Position numbers and translations under genes: made by a program
Assembly (NCBI RefSeq): GCF_001436695.1
Contig: NZ_AYZG01000017.1
Coordinates: 29,764-93,763, forward strand
DNA length: 64,000 nucleotides
Direction of reading: 5' to 3'
From: Lactobacillus taiwanensis DSM 21401
Lineage (GTDB): Bacteria > Bacillota > Bacilli > Lactobacillales > Lactobacillaceae
Notes under the pieces: generated by a model
What the model was told of the DNA's origin: nothing
Database searches by the model: none
The model's input: only the letters and a program-made list of their open reading frames with translations
In this document: one piece after another, positions 42,528-51,669 of the stretch
How positions within the stretch are numbered: the first letter of the stretch is position 1
Layout: each line of letters starts with the position of its first letter

Positions 42528-42565
42528 CAAAAATAGGATTCGGAAATTTCCGAATCCTATTTTTA
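42528..42565. terminator. Strong bidirectional terminator
   Basis: AAAAATAGGATTCGGAAA pairs perfectly with its mirror half, flanked by A- and T-runs. It ends cvpA and the convergent apbE; it overlaps the apbE stop. Confidence 0.92.
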
Positions 42566-43489
42566 TACCCCAACTCTTTCAATTGAGTCATCGGCATATA
42601 CAAATATTGCTCCATAACGACCAGCCTTATCATTTTTCCATCCTGGAATCGGTTGACCAGCGAAAAATAGTCGTTTACATTCAATTTCTGCTTGAACTGA
42701 ATCACGGGTAAATAGCGTAACTCCTGCTACATGCGTTTTAACTGGATACCCAGTCTTTGGATCAATAATATGGTGATATTTTTTACCATTAATCTCTAAA
42801 AAGCGTTCGTACGTTCCACTGGTTACTGCTGAACATTCATGAACAGTTGCCGTTGTAAGATTGTCTCCGCGTTTCTTTTTTGGATCTTGAACACCTAAAA
42901 TCCATTCACCACTTGTTCTTTTAGGAGAACTATTTACAAATAAAACATTGCCACCTAAATTAATAATTCCAGCTCTTACATCATAAGCATGCCATAAGTC
43001 TCTAATCCTATCAGCAATATATCCTTTTGCAATTCCTCCTAGATCAAGTTCCATTCCCTTTTTAGTTAGAAAAACAGTTTGATCATCATCATATAATATA
43101 ACGTCATCAGGATTAGTTAAAGCCATTCTCTTTTTAATTTGAGCATCAGTTGGAATATGCGCTCCTTTAAACCCAATATGCCATAGCTTTACAACTGGTC
43201 CAATCAAAGCATTAAAGCCAAAATTTTGTTTACTTTCATAGACAGCTAATTTAATTAAATCATATGTACTTGCCGAAACTTGAACCGGATGAACTCCAGC
43301 TGCATGATTAATATCCATTACTTCAGAATGATCCCGATTTACAGTTAATCGATCCTCATAACCTGCAATCAAGTCAAAACTTTGATCTAAAATCTTTTCA
43401 CTATGATCTCCATAAATTTGTAATGTAATTACAGTTCCTAATCCACGCCCAACTTTTGAAATTGGATTTGAAGCATAATTTTCTATCAT
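42563..43489 (-). CDS. apbE: FAD:protein FMN transferase (ApbE family)
   Basis: 308 residues. ApbE signatures are present: MGT-like opening GRGLGTVITLQIYG, then LDLGGIAKGYIAD with the Asp-Gly-Gly region, NLGGNVL and HHIIDPKTGYPV (metal and FAD contacts). Unlike classic exported ApbE there is no lipoprotein signal, so it may act inside the cell. It covalently attaches FMN to a Thr/Ser of flavoproteins. It lies downstream of the phosphatase and MupG genes and not far from two flavin reductases, but neither of these has an obvious flavinylation motif. Confidence 0.88.
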   Translation of the reverse strand: MIENYASNPISKVGRGLGTVITLQIYGDHSEKILDQSFDLIAGYEDRLTVNRDHSEVMDINHAAGVHPVQVSASTYDLIKLAVYESKQNFGFNALIGPVVKLWHIGFKGAHIPTDAQIKKRMALTNPDDVILYDDDQTVFLTKKGMELDLGGIAKGYIADRIRDLWHAYDVRAGIINLGGNVLFVNSSPKRTSGEWILGVQDPKKKRGDNLTTATVHECSAVTSGTYERFLEINGKKYHHIIDPKTGYPVKTHVAGVTLFTRDSVQAEIECKRLFFAGQPIPGWKNDKAGRYGAIFVYADDSIERVGV

Positions 43490-44289
43490 TTTGAGACCTT
43501 CTTTGGCTCTAAGTATAATTCTCTTAAACTTTGAATTAAATCGTCATCAATCTTCAGAACATTTTTAATATAATTGTCTAAACCATTATATTTTTCATCA
43601 ATTAATAAAAGAGCAGTATCTAAATATTCATTAGCCACACTAGCTAAACTTCTAACATTAGCTCGCAAAATCACACTGCCTCCTTCATCAATTATCTTTT
43701 GATTCATCATTGCCTGATACTTGCCTAGCATTAAATTCGAAAATAAATAATCCTGCCGAATGGTTTCCATATCAACGCCAAGTAAATATAAAATCAAAAC
43801 AGTAGCTAAACCCGTACGATCTTTTCCTTCAGAGCAATGAAAGATAATTGCTCCATCTTTAGTATTAGCAAAAATATTAAGCAAATTTCTAAAGGCATTT
43901 TGTGAATATTTTTTACCAACTGAGGAATGGTATTGGTAACACATTGTTTTAAAGCCAGCATATTGATCTTTAGTATATGTCTTTTTTAATTGAAAAATTT
44001 TTTGATCTGTTTCCACATTCTGATTCCCATGAATCGGATTATCAATATGTTCAACACCTGTCGGTACAATATCAGGTGCATTTTCGGTTTCTTTAGGTGA
44101 ACGTAGGTCAATTATCTTAGTTAAACCATAGTTAAGTAAAAAAGTCTCATCTTCCTTAGTCATTTGGCACAATTTACCAGTTCTAAGGAGACGGTGCATT
44201 TTTATTTTTCGACCATCAAAACCTACATAACCACCTAAGTCACGTGCATTAGGCACATGTTCTAATGGTAAAATATTTGGCCTAATCAT
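43486..44289 (-). CDS. Tyrosine/serine phosphatase (Y_phosphatase3 type)
   Basis: 267 residues. P-loop HCSEGKDRTG gives C152 and R158 as catalytic Cys and Arg; upstream NARDLGGY and LRTGKL are typical of LipA/PtpB-like dual-specificity phosphatases. Cytoplasmic, substrate unknown. Overlaps apbE by four bases and follows the MupG-family gene by 10 bases, so it sits in a three-gene operon. Confidence 0.87.
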   Translation of the reverse strand: MIRPNILPLEHVPNARDLGGYVGFDGRKIKMHRLLRTGKLCQMTKEDETFLLNYGLTKIIDLRSPKETENAPDIVPTGVEHIDNPIHGNQNVETDQKIFQLKKTYTKDQYAGFKTMCYQYHSSVGKKYSQNAFRNLLNIFANTKDGAIIFHCSEGKDRTGLATVLILYLLGVDMETIRQDYLFSNLMLGKYQAMMNQKIIDEGGSVILRANVRSLASVANEYLDTALLLIDEKYNGLDNYIKNVLKIDDDLIQSLRELYLEPKKVSK

Positions 44290-44299
44290 TTTGCAATCC

Positions 44300-45340
44300 C
44301 TACTTTTCTAAATTTTTAAAAACAATTTTTTGTCCAGGCTCAATATTTGAAAGTAAACTACATTCACTATCGTCAACTTTTCCAAGTATTCTTACTTTTT
44401 GGCTCGCTGGTAAATCTCGTTTAGCGATATGAATTTCGCCACTATTTAAGTTTTCACTACTATTAACTGTAACCGTTCCAACTAGTCGATCAAGTGGTAA
44501 GTCTTGAGCTTCAAATTTTGGAAGTTCATCTTCGTTATGGAGTCGAACAATATCTCTAGCCACATATAAATAATTATGCCATTCATTTTCTTCCAAAAAC
44601 GGAACTTTTTTATCTAAATGGAGTGTAATAGCATAATCCTTAGTATAGCGCGCAAAAGTCTTTATTGTTTCACTAGTTAATCTATCGCCTACGATAACAT
44701 TACTGCAAGATAATTTCTTTAAATTTAAAGCAGCAGCTAAAGGATATATACCGCGTTGAGATTCAAGAGTAGTTTTTCCAGCAAAAAATGATCCTCTTTT
44801 TACTCTATCTCCAGCAATAAATGCAGCGGTTTCTAAATTACATTTACGAAGCCAACGATTTTTCTCTTCAAACCAATCATCAGCCATTCCTGTTTCAGGT
44901 TGTGAGTAAAAATCAAATAAGGCCCGAATATGATCAAAGTTCGCTGCTTCTTCCTTCAAATGAGTAATATCTTCTGGCTGTAAATAAATAGCATTTAATG
45001 AAACCCACATTGATTTAGATAATTTAGAAACAAATCTCATTAAGACTTGATCATTAATTCTTAAGCCTGTAACATTTAGAGTCTTCAACTTCTCCACATC
45101 ATCTAAATCATATCCCAGTCGATGCAAATCATCTTGCGATACATCAGCTATTATCTTTAGCTCCAGATCTTTACACCAACCAGTTAACTGATTCAATCTT
45201 TTTAAGATTACATCTGCTTCATCATTTAATCCTGTTAATGAAGTAAATACCTCATTAAAGCCAGCATTTCTCATTCCTAATAAATAGTTATGGTCATCTG
45301 CTGTTAAATCTTTATCCAAGTAAACTGAAAAACCGAGCAT
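44300..45340 (-). CDS. MupG-family TIM-barrel protein (DUF871)
   Basis: 346 residues. The N-terminal barrel opens GFSVYLDKDLT and contains FYSQPETGMADDWFEEKN and KRGSFFAGKTTLE, equivalents of the FYPRPYTGLS and KRGPLYEGLPTLE motifs of DUF871. The C-terminal domain is the beta-barrel of the family. MupG of Staphylococcus is a 6-phospho-N-acetylmuramidase that cleaves MurNAc-6P-GlcNAc. Without a matching MurP/MurQ set here, function is by family only. First gene of the operon with the phosphatase and apbE. Confidence 0.82.
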   Translation of the reverse strand: MLGFSVYLDKDLTADDHNYLLGMRNAGFNEVFTSLTGLNDEADVILKRLNQLTGWCKDLELKIIADVSQDDLHRLGYDLDDVEKLKTLNVTGLRINDQVLMRFVSKLSKSMWVSLNAIYLQPEDITHLKEEAANFDHIRALFDFYSQPETGMADDWFEEKNRWLRKCNLETAAFIAGDRVKRGSFFAGKTTLESQRGIYPLAAALNLKKLSCSNVIVGDRLTSETIKTFARYTKDYAITLHLDKKVPFLEENEWHNYLYVARDIVRLHNEDELPKFEAQDLPLDRLVGTVTVNSSENLNSGEIHIAKRDLPASQKVRILGKVDDSECSLLSNIEPGQKIVFKNLEK

Positions 45341-45402
45341 CTATATTTCTCTTTTCTAAGCTTGAAAATGCTTTCTTTCATAAAAGATGATAAACTTTAA
45401 TC

Positions 45403-45440
45403 ACAAAAAAAGCTAGATAGAAAATTCTATCTAGTTCTTT
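45403..45440 (-). terminator. Terminator of the flavin reductase operon
   Basis: AACTAGATAGAA and TTCTATCTAGCTT arms, then TTTTTTT on the minus strand, 25 bases after the stop. Confidence 0.85.
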
Positions 45441-45464
45441 TAATATGCGGAAATATACTTTAAA

Positions 45465-46019
45465 TTACTTTTGTGTTTGTTCAACAAATTTAACAAAGTT
45501 ACTAAATGCTAAATCAATTGCATGGATTGTTTCTTGATCTAATAAGTCTCCAGTATTTTTATCAAATTTATCTGCAGCATGACCAATCAAAACTTCATTT
45601 CCTGGTAAAACATTTGCGCTTTGATCAGGAGAAAGTAATATTTCACGCATTTCTTCTTGCGCTCTAGACGCACCTTGAATACCATAAGATGTTCCTAAAA
45701 CCATTGCTGGTTTCATTTTCATTACATTTGCATTTCCTTGTGCATGGCTACCTGTCCATTCCATTGCACTCTTTAAAGATGAGGGAATTCCGTGATCATA
45801 TTCAGGTGTAGCAAAAATCACACCATCTGCTTCACGAATCTTATTCTTGAATTCTTCAACCTTGCTATCTGGTTGAGCTTCCTTTTTAAAAGGCGGCAAA
45901 TCAGCAATTTCATATACTTCAATTTCAGCTTGGTCTTGATAGCGTTTAGCCATAAATTGTTCTAAAAAACGATTATATGAAAAATCTGCATTTGTACCAA
46001 CAATTGCTAATAACTTCAT
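45465..46019 (-). CDS. NAD(P)H-dependent FMN reductase (Nfr-type), second of tandem pair
   Basis: 184 residues, flavodoxin-like fold of the NADPH-dependent FMN reductase family: AIVGTNADFSYNR at the FMN phosphate loop, FATPEYDHGIPSSLKSAMEW and GTSYGIQGASRAQEEMRE. In L. johnsonii a tandem pair of NADH flavin reductases (Nfr; reported as LJ_0548/LJ_0549) is the main source of H2O2; this pair looks equivalent. It follows its paralogue by 13 bases; identity in core motifs indicates a tandem duplication. Acts in the cytoplasm. Confidence 0.85.
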   Translation of the reverse strand: MKLLAIVGTNADFSYNRFLEQFMAKRYQDQAEIEVYEIADLPPFKKEAQPDSKVEEFKNKIREADGVIFATPEYDHGIPSSLKSAMEWTGSHAQGNANVMKMKPAMVLGTSYGIQGASRAQEEMREILLSPDQSANVLPGNEVLIGHAADKFDKNTGDLLDQETIHAIDLAFSNFVKFVEQTQK

Positions 46020-46032
46020 GCTTAACCCTCTC

Positions 46033-46569
46033 TTACTTACCTACTTCAGCGTAAAAACTATCAAATTCATCAAAGAAATGATCCAAGAATTTAACAGTTC
46101 CATCTGGTAAATTACCATCTTCATCGAACTGTTCTGGAGCAGTTCCCATCATAAATTCGTCGCCATTAAATACCTTGGCGCTAAATCCTGGTGAAGAAAG
46201 AACCATCTTCAAATGACTTTGTCCACGTGCTGAACCTTGAGGTAAAACTGAAGTTCCTACAATAACTACTGGCTTATCTTTAAAAGGATGTTCAGCTGAT
46301 GAAAGCCATTCTAACGCACTCTTTAAAGATGAAGGAACTGAGTGTTGTTGTTCTGGAGTAGAGATTAAAACAGCATCCGCCTCAGCAACTTTTTTAGCAA
46401 AACTTGCCACTTTGCTTGGTTCTTTAATCCCCTCTTTAAACATTGGAAGATCTCTAACTTCTCCTAATTCAATATCATATCTACCAGTAAAATGTTTCTT
46501 AATAAAATTTAGCAAGTCTCGATTATAAGAATGATCTGCGTTGCTACCGACGATTGCAAAGAGCTTCAT
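46033..46569 (-). CDS. NAD(P)H-dependent FMN reductase (Nfr-type), first of tandem pair
   Basis: 178 residues, paralogue of the next gene: [32 protein letters not shown] and [18 protein letters not shown]. The pair probably forms the heteromeric flavin reductase that transfers electrons to flavin and oxygen, making H2O2. The ATG is preceded by AAAGGTAAC. A TetR gene lies upstream on the same strand behind a terminator, so the reductases have their own promoter and might be its targets. Confidence 0.85.
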   Translation of the reverse strand: MKLFAIVGSNADHSYNRDLLNFIKKHFTGRYDIELGEVRDLPMFKEGIKEPSKVASFAKKVAEADAVLISTPEQQHSVPSSLKSALEWLSSAEHPFKDKPVVIVGTSVLPQGSARGQSHLKMVLSSPGFSAKVFNGDEFMMGTAPEQFDEDGNLPDGTVKFLDHFFDEFDSFYAEVGK

Positions 46570-46654
46570 TTATTTCGTTACCTTTCATTAATTATCTATC
46601 TCTTAAATTATACGTTTTAATTTCATAATTTTAAAAGTCACAATATCATTTTAA

Positions 46655-46690
46655 CAAAAAAAGACACCACTTTAACTTAAAAGTAGTGCC
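46655..46690 (-). terminator. Terminator of the TetR gene
   Basis: GGCACTACTT and AAGTGGTGTC arms (with G-U pairs) around TTAAGTTA, then TTTTTTT on the minus strand. Confidence 0.8.
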
Positions 46691-46708
46691 TAATTTATAC
46701 TTATCCAA

Positions 46709-47332
46709 CTAGCCTAAACGTTCTTCAAGAGATGCATCTGCATCTGCTGCAAACAATGGATTTTCTTCTACATTAGTAAGACGGTCGTTTAACATAGCAT
46801 CGTGAATTTGTGCTTTCAATACACTAATCATTTGTGCTTGCGTAAAGTTAACCATCTTGTTAATGAGTAAAGTTGCCAATCCAGTAGCAGCAATCCAGTT
46901 AGAAATCACAATATGCTTTAATCTTTCATCGGAATATTGTTCTGCATCAAATTGTTGCTTGAATTTTTCAATTCCAAGTCCCATTAAAGTATCAACAATC
47001 ATTTGGTTACCAAACTTACCGTCGACAAACATTGCTCTAAATAGGTCAACATGTTCTTTAGCAAAGTACAAGTATGAAAGATCTAGGTCAATCAATGGTT
47101 CACCTGTAAAGTTTTGTTGAAGAGTATTAGACTTCAATTCATCAGAAATTCTTGCTAAAACTTGATTACGTAAGTCTTGCATGTTCTTAAATTCAAGATA
47201 AATTGGTTGAGTTGAGCAGTTAACTGCCTTAGCAATATTTCTTGCAGTTAAACTTTCAATTCCACCACGAACTGCTAATTTATAAGCAGCATCAAGAATT
47301 CTTTGCTTATCTATTTCCTTTTTTCTAGCCAC
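46709..47332 (-). CDS. TetR-family transcriptional regulator
   Basis: 207 residues. N-terminal TetR helix-turn-helix: DKQRILDAAYKLAVRGGIESLTARNIAKAV interrupted by the classic A-A-x-x-L and T-x-R-x-I-A pattern, then NCSTQPIYLEFKNM. The C-terminal ligand domain is helical and not classified. GTG start at 47332 with GAGG. It may control the two flavin reductases downstream. A partial inverted repeat ATAGCAGA/TCTGTTAT lies in its leader near 47395-47425. Confidence 0.85.
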   Translation of the reverse strand: MARKKEIDKQRILDAAYKLAVRGGIESLTARNIAKAVNCSTQPIYLEFKNMQDLRNQVLARISDELKSNTLQQNFTGEPLIDLDLSYLYFAKEHVDLFRAMFVDGKFGNQMIVDTLMGLGIEKFKQQFDAEQYSDERLKHIVISNWIAATGLATLLINKMVNFTQAQMISVLKAQIHDAMLNDRLTNVEENPLFAADADASLEERLG

Positions 47333-47478
47333 TTTAATTACCTCATTTAATTAAAATTTTTTACAAATATCCACACATAGAGATCATCTAAAAATAGCAG
47401 AATTGCCTAACATCTGTTATTTATCCGTGTTTATATTATAACAAAAATGTGAAAAAGTGGAGGAATTTATATCAAATT

Positions 47479-47721
47479 CTATAATCTTTTAAATAAACTT
47501 GAATCATCATCCCCAGTAAATTGATCATAATGAGAATTAATCATTTCAATAACTTGTTGTTTATCTAAGCCTTCATTTGCTGCAAATGCCAAAAATGCTG
47601 CTGAAAGAATATAACCTTTTTCACGATTATCAACTAAATTGTCAGAAAATTCCATGTTAATGGTATTATCTTTATAATCAGTGGTAAGAATGATTTTTTT
47701 ATCTTCTGGTAATTCTGCCAT
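47479..47721 (-). CDS. Small acidic protein (80 aa), unknown
   Basis: The frame is open 14 codons further, but ATG 47721 has AGGG nearby and starts MAELPEDKKIIL. It is a soluble acidic protein with LSAAFLAFAANEGLDKQQVIEMI near the middle and a FTGDDDSSLFKRL end. Not recognised. It is divergent from the pepD pseudogene. Confidence 0.5.
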   Translation of the reverse strand: MAELPEDKKIILTTDYKDNTINMEFSDNLVDNREKGYILSAAFLAFAANEGLDKQQVIEMINSHYDQFTGDDDSSLFKRL

Positions 47722-47800
47722 TTTAATACCCTCGCTTATTTTTAATTTTTTTACGTTATACAATATAGATTATATTATATCAATAGAAAGTGTGAAACCT

Positions 47801-49213
47801 ATGACTTCTCCTGTTGGACGTTCATCTTGTACATCTATTTTAATTGGCAAAAAAGCTACTGTAGATAATAGCGTGATTATTGGTCGAAATGAAGATGCTA
47901 AAACAGCTTGGCCAAAGCACCTAGCTTTTAATCAACATCAAATAAAGAAACATAACATTTTTAAATCAAAAGACAATAAATTTGAAATAACATTACCAGA
48001 CGAGTGTTTTTCTTATTCTTCCACTCCTGAATGGACAGATAAATATGGTGTATTTGAAGAAGATGGAATCAATGAATATCATGTAGCAATGAGCGCTACT
48101 GAAAGTGCCTATGCTAACGACCGAGTAATGGCATTTGATCCTTTTGACGAAGAAAAAGGCATCTTAGAAGAAGCAATGGTAACAGTCGTTTTACCATATA
48201 TTAAATCTGCTTGAGAAGGTGTAGAACGTTTAGGTAAAATTGTTCAAGAGCATGGCGCAGCTGAAGCAGATGGAATTTTATTTGCAGATAGAGATGAAGC
48301 CTGGTACATGGAAATTGGTTCTGGTCATCATTATGTTGCTCAGCGTATTCCTGATAATTCTTATGCCGTAGTAGCTAATCAATTAGCAATTCAAGTAATT
48401 GATTTTAATGATAAAAAGAATTTCATTACCTCTCCCGATATTCAAAAGTTCGTTTATCAAAATAATCTCTGGCCAAAGAATAAACCATTTAATTTTAGAC
48501 TAATTTTTGGTACACATGATGATTCTGATCTAACTTACAACACGCCACGTGTTTGGAGTGGACAAAAGCTATTAACCCCATCAATAAGCCAAGATCCAGA
48601 AAGCTTTGATTTACCATTTATTAGAAAACCTGATCACCCAATATCAATTCAAGAAGCACAACGTGTTTTAAGCGATCACTTTAATGGCACAAAATATGAT
48701 TTAACTAATTCTAAAAATGAAGGACAACCGGCTTACCGACCAATTGCTGTTGCTACCACTCAAGAATCTCATTTGTTACAACTCAGAGATGAAGATATGG
48801 TTCATTGGCTCGCGATGGGAATTGCTGCTCAAAGTGTTTATATTCCCTTCTATCCCCAAGGAACTAAAGTACCTACTATATTTAAATACGGAAAAGAAGA
48901 ATTTACTACTAATTCCGCTTATTGGGTCTTTAAAATGGCTAGTGTCTTAGTTGATCGAAATTGGGGTAAATATGCAACTGATTTAGTTAATACCCAAAAA
49001 GCAACGAATCTAGCTTTGAATAAACTACGAGTTGAGTATGATAAAAAATTAGCTCAAGAAAAAGAGAATACTAAAAAAATTGATCTAGTCAATGAAGCAA
49101 ACAAAAAACTGGCTAATGTTGCTACTAAGAACTATCAAAAATTAATTGCCAAACTTATTACCGCTCAAACGGCAGATTCTCCATTGAGATTTAAGATTGA
49201 TCCTAATTTGTAA
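47801..49213 (+). pseudogene. pepD: Dipeptidase PepD (peptidase C69), interrupted by one in-frame TGA
   Basis: Codons 1-470 form one uninterrupted PepD-type dipeptidase apart from a TGA at 48212-48214, which lies where the family has Arg (sequence reads KSA, stop, EGVERLG; normally SAREGV), so CGA became TGA. The N-terminus GRSSCTSILIG carries the Ntn nucleophile Cys10, and the length matches L. helveticus PepDA. Upstream of the stop are NEYHVAMSATESAYAN and DGINEY motifs; downstream continue ADGILFADRDEAWYMEIGSG and YRPIAVATTQESH. Without readthrough only about 137 residues would be made. This is a recent point mutation or a sequencing error, as both halves are otherwise intact. Weak ribosome binding site. 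Confidence 0.88.
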
Positions 49214-49229
49214 TAAAAACATAAAGTCT

Positions 49230-49268
49230 AAAAATACGCAGATACAAATTTGTACCTGCGTATTTTTT
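49230..49268. terminator. Bidirectional terminator
   Basis: AAATACGCAGATACAAA and TTTGTACCTGCGTATTT arms, ends both pepD and the convergent ABC ATPase gene. Confidence 0.88.
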
Positions 49269-49944
49269 ATTTCTTTTTCAAACTCAAGTGCCCATCTAAC
49301 ATTTCATATATTTTGTCAGAATACTTATTAAGTCTTAAATCATGGGTAACTAAAATAATAGCCTTTTCTTTTTGTTTAGCTAAAGTCTTAAATAGTTTTC
49401 CCACTTCTTCAACCTTTTCACTATCTAATGAAGCAGTAGGTTCATCAGCTAAAATAATGGCCGGATCTGCATATAATGCTCTTGCAATTGCCACTCTTTG
49501 CTGTTGACCACCGGATAATTCTTTAGGATATTTATTTACTAGTTGAGAAATTCCTAATTCATCTAGCAATCCATCAAGAGCTTCTTTACTTAAATTACCA
49601 GTCTTTTTAACTTTATCTACTAAAATGAATTGTTCTCTAACAGTTAAATAAGGCACTAAATTATAAGCCTGTAAGACAAAGCCGATTTTATCTAGACGTA
49701 GTGCATCAGCTTGTTTAGGAGAATAGTTAGTTACGTTATCTCCTTCAATAAATACCTCACCAGAAGTAGGCTTTTGTAGTGCTCCTGCAATTGTCAGGAA
49801 AGTACTCTTGCCCGCTCCAGAAGGTCCTTCAATTAAGACAACTTCACCCTTTTGAGCTTCAAAATTTATATTTTTTAGAGCATTAACCTTAGCATCTCCT
49901 TGACCATAGGATTTGCTTACATCTTTTAATTCAATTACTGACAT
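49267..49944 (-). CDS. ABC transporter ATPase (MacB/LolD-type)
   Basis: 225 residues. Walker A GPSGAGKST, signature LSGGQQQRVAIARAL, Walker B AIILADEPTASLDSE, switch His VTHD. It partners with the FtsX-type permease 13 bases upstream. Such three-gene TetR-permease-ATPase units serve in efflux or envelope stress. An AAAGGAGG site precedes the ATG. Confidence 0.87.
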   Translation of the reverse strand: MSVIELKDVSKSYGQGDAKVNALKNINFEAQKGEVVLIEGPSGAGKSTFLTIAGALQKPTSGEVFIEGDNVTNYSPKQADALRLDKIGFVLQAYNLVPYLTVREQFILVDKVKKTGNLSKEALDGLLDELGISQLVNKYPKELSGGQQQRVAIARALYADPAIILADEPTASLDSEKVEEVGKLFKTLAKQKEKAIILVTHDLRLNKYSDKIYEMLDGHLSLKKK

Positions 49945-49957
49945 TTAAATTCCTCCT

Positions 49958-51010
49958 TTACACAGCCTTTGAAGGATCAACCTTAAGAATTGAACGAATT
50001 GGAATCAATCCACCGATTGCTCCCATTAAAATCATCCCTGCAAACGTTGAAATCATGATCCATGGGGCAAAATCAATCGGTACAGTGGCTGGCATTACGC
50101 TAACAGTAAGCAACATCAAAAGATATGCTAAGACCGTACCTATAATTACTAAAATTAATGATTGGCTAAGAGTAGCACCAATTAATGTCTTGCTTGGGAT
50201 ACCTTGTGCTCGTAAAACAGCATAATTTGGCATTTTTTGAATAGTTAAAATGTATAAAAATACGGCAATCACAATCAACGAAATTACGAATAGAAAACCA
50301 ATCATTAATTCAAAAGTTGAGTTTTGGGCTGTATAACCAGGTAATTTATTAACAAAAGTCTGCTTATCGTAAGATCTAACATTCTTAGCTTTAAAATCTA
50401 AGTTTTTCTTAGAAATAATTCCAGAAGCTTCTACATTCAGAGCCATTGGTCTTAGTTTCTTCCATGCTGCCATCGTACCATAAGCAATTGGCGCAATATT
50501 AATCTTGGCATTTTTTAAGAAACCAACGATTTTATACTTTTGATTGCTACCATTTAGGGTTACTTTATCACCTAAGCGGTAACCTCTATTCCAGAGAATT
50601 TGATCAACAGCTATTTCGTCATTATGCTTTGCTTTACGACCAGAAACTACTTCCAAATCTTTATAGATGTACTCATCTTTATTCAACCCAATAAATTGAG
50701 CTGAAATTGTTTGATGTTTCTTTTCTTTCATTACAATTGGCACTATCCCGACATAGCTATCATTTTTTGTCTTTTTAAAATCTTTTAGATCTTCTTTGGT
50801 TAACAAAGACTGACTTAAACTTACATTCGAATTGTCATTCAAAACCACTGCTTGAGTCTGCCAGCTATTAACTGCTTGGGTATTTTCTGAAGCTAGACCT
50901 ACTGACAATGATGACAGCATAAAAATTAAATATGCAATTAAAAAAATCATCAATGTAATTAAGCCGTACCGAAACTTCTCGTATTTTATTTCTTTTAGAG
51001 CTAAAAACAT
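49958..51010 (-). CDS. ABC transporter permease, FtsX/MacB type
   Basis: 350 residues: one N-terminal helix (18-38), a large external domain (40-230) and three C-terminal helices. The region GFLFVISLIVIAVFLYILTIQKMPNYAVLRAQGIPSKTL is the FtsX motif, broken here by helix ends. The permease acts with the downstream ATPase; the external loop may bind its own substrate or a toxin peptide. Follows TetR by six bases in the same operon. Confidence 0.82.
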   Translation of the reverse strand: MFLALKEIKYEKFRYGLITLMIFLIAYLIFMLSSLSVGLASENTQAVNSWQTQAVVLNDNSNVSLSQSLLTKEDLKDFKKTKNDSYVGIVPIVMKEKKHQTISAQFIGLNKDEYIYKDLEVVSGRKAKHNDEIAVDQILWNRGYRLGDKVTLNGSNQKYKIVGFLKNAKINIAPIAYGTMAAWKKLRPMALNVEASGIISKKNLDFKAKNVRSYDKQTFVNKLPGYTAQNSTFELMIGFLFVISLIVIAVFLYILTIQKMPNYAVLRAQGIPSKTLIGATLSQSLILVIIGTVLAYLLMLLTVSVMPATVPIDFAPWIMISTFAGMILMGAIGGLIPIRSILKVDPSKAV

Positions 51011-51016
51011 TTTTGC

Positions 51017-51538
51017 CTACTTCCTTTGTAATAAACACAAACTTTCATGGTATCTTTTTAGAATTTTTTCTTTATTCTCTTTATCAAATAAAGCTAAATC
51101 TATTGCTTCATGAGTTAAAACCATGGCAGCCCAGACTTGAGAGTCGAGATTAAGAAAAGCATCCTTCTGCTTTTCATCATCTCCAAGAAAAGCTTGATTC
51201 TGACTAAGATGTAGTTTAATGAGATCAAAATAAATACTATTTTTAGTCTGATCAATAAAATTAACAGTCATTTGATAGAAAGATTCCGGATCAAATTCTT
51301 TTAGTCTTGCCGGAGAGCCCATGTGGACCTCTTTCATCGCAAGTCGATAAAGATAAAGATATGCATCTCTTAAATCACCAAAATATTTGTAAAATGCACC
51401 TCGAGCAATTCCTGCATCCTTTACGATTCTTGCTACTTGAGCTTTAGCCAAAGGATAGGTACTGAATTCCTTCAAAAGTGCTTTTTCTATTCTTGCTTTC
51501 TTTTCATCTGAAAGATTTATAAAAGTTTCACTAACCAT
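51017..51538 (-). CDS. TetR-family repressor of the ABC operon
   Basis: 173 residues. TetR helix-turn-helix: KARIEKALLKEFSTYPLAKAQVARIVKDAGIARGAFYKYFGDL, with family positions intact and spaced by A-x-V-A-R-I-V and Y-K-Y-F. The C-terminal part is helical and small. First gene of the operon, so it most likely represses itself and the transporter through the two operators at 51552-51610. The ATG follows AAGGAGG. Confidence 0.87.
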   Translation of the reverse strand: MVSETFINLSDEKKARIEKALLKEFSTYPLAKAQVARIVKDAGIARGAFYKYFGDLRDAYLYLYRLAMKEVHMGSPARLKEFDPESFYQMTVNFIDQTKNSIYFDLIKLHLSQNQAFLGDDEKQKDAFLNLDSQVWAAMVLTHEAIDLALFDKENKEKILKRYHESLCLLQRK

Positions 51539-51551
51539 GTCTTCCCTCCTT

Positions 51552-51610
51552 GTGACACCGTGTCACTTTTGATGTATCTTAAGTCTATTACTAAAGTGAC
51601 ACTGTGTCAA
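51552..51610 (-). promoter_or_regulatory. Operon promoter with two TetR-type palindromic operators
   Basis: Operator 1 (51552-51566) is GTGACAC-C-GTGTCAC, a perfect palindrome. Operator 2 (51596-51610) is GTGACAC-T-GTGTCAA. Their centres are 44 bases apart, near four helical turns. On the minus strand TTGACA (51605-51610) inside operator 2 and TAGACT (51582-51587) are 17 bases apart, so one site covers the -35 and the other covers the start of transcription. Confidence 0.8.
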
Positions 51611-51620
51611 CATCTAGGTA

Positions 51621-51661
51621 CAAAAAATGCTTAATTTCGATAAGATATCAAAATCAAGCCT
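51621..51661 (-). terminator. Terminator of the phosphatase pair
   Basis: GCTTGATTT and AAATTAAGC arms (one G-U) around a 13-base loop, then TTTTTT on the minus strand. Confidence 0.75.
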
Positions 51662-51669
51662 TAAATTTA

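Noticed and set aside
45364-45377. cre-like TGAAAATGCTTTCT near the MupG-family gene
   Set aside because: Lacks the central CG of the cre core and has a second mismatch.
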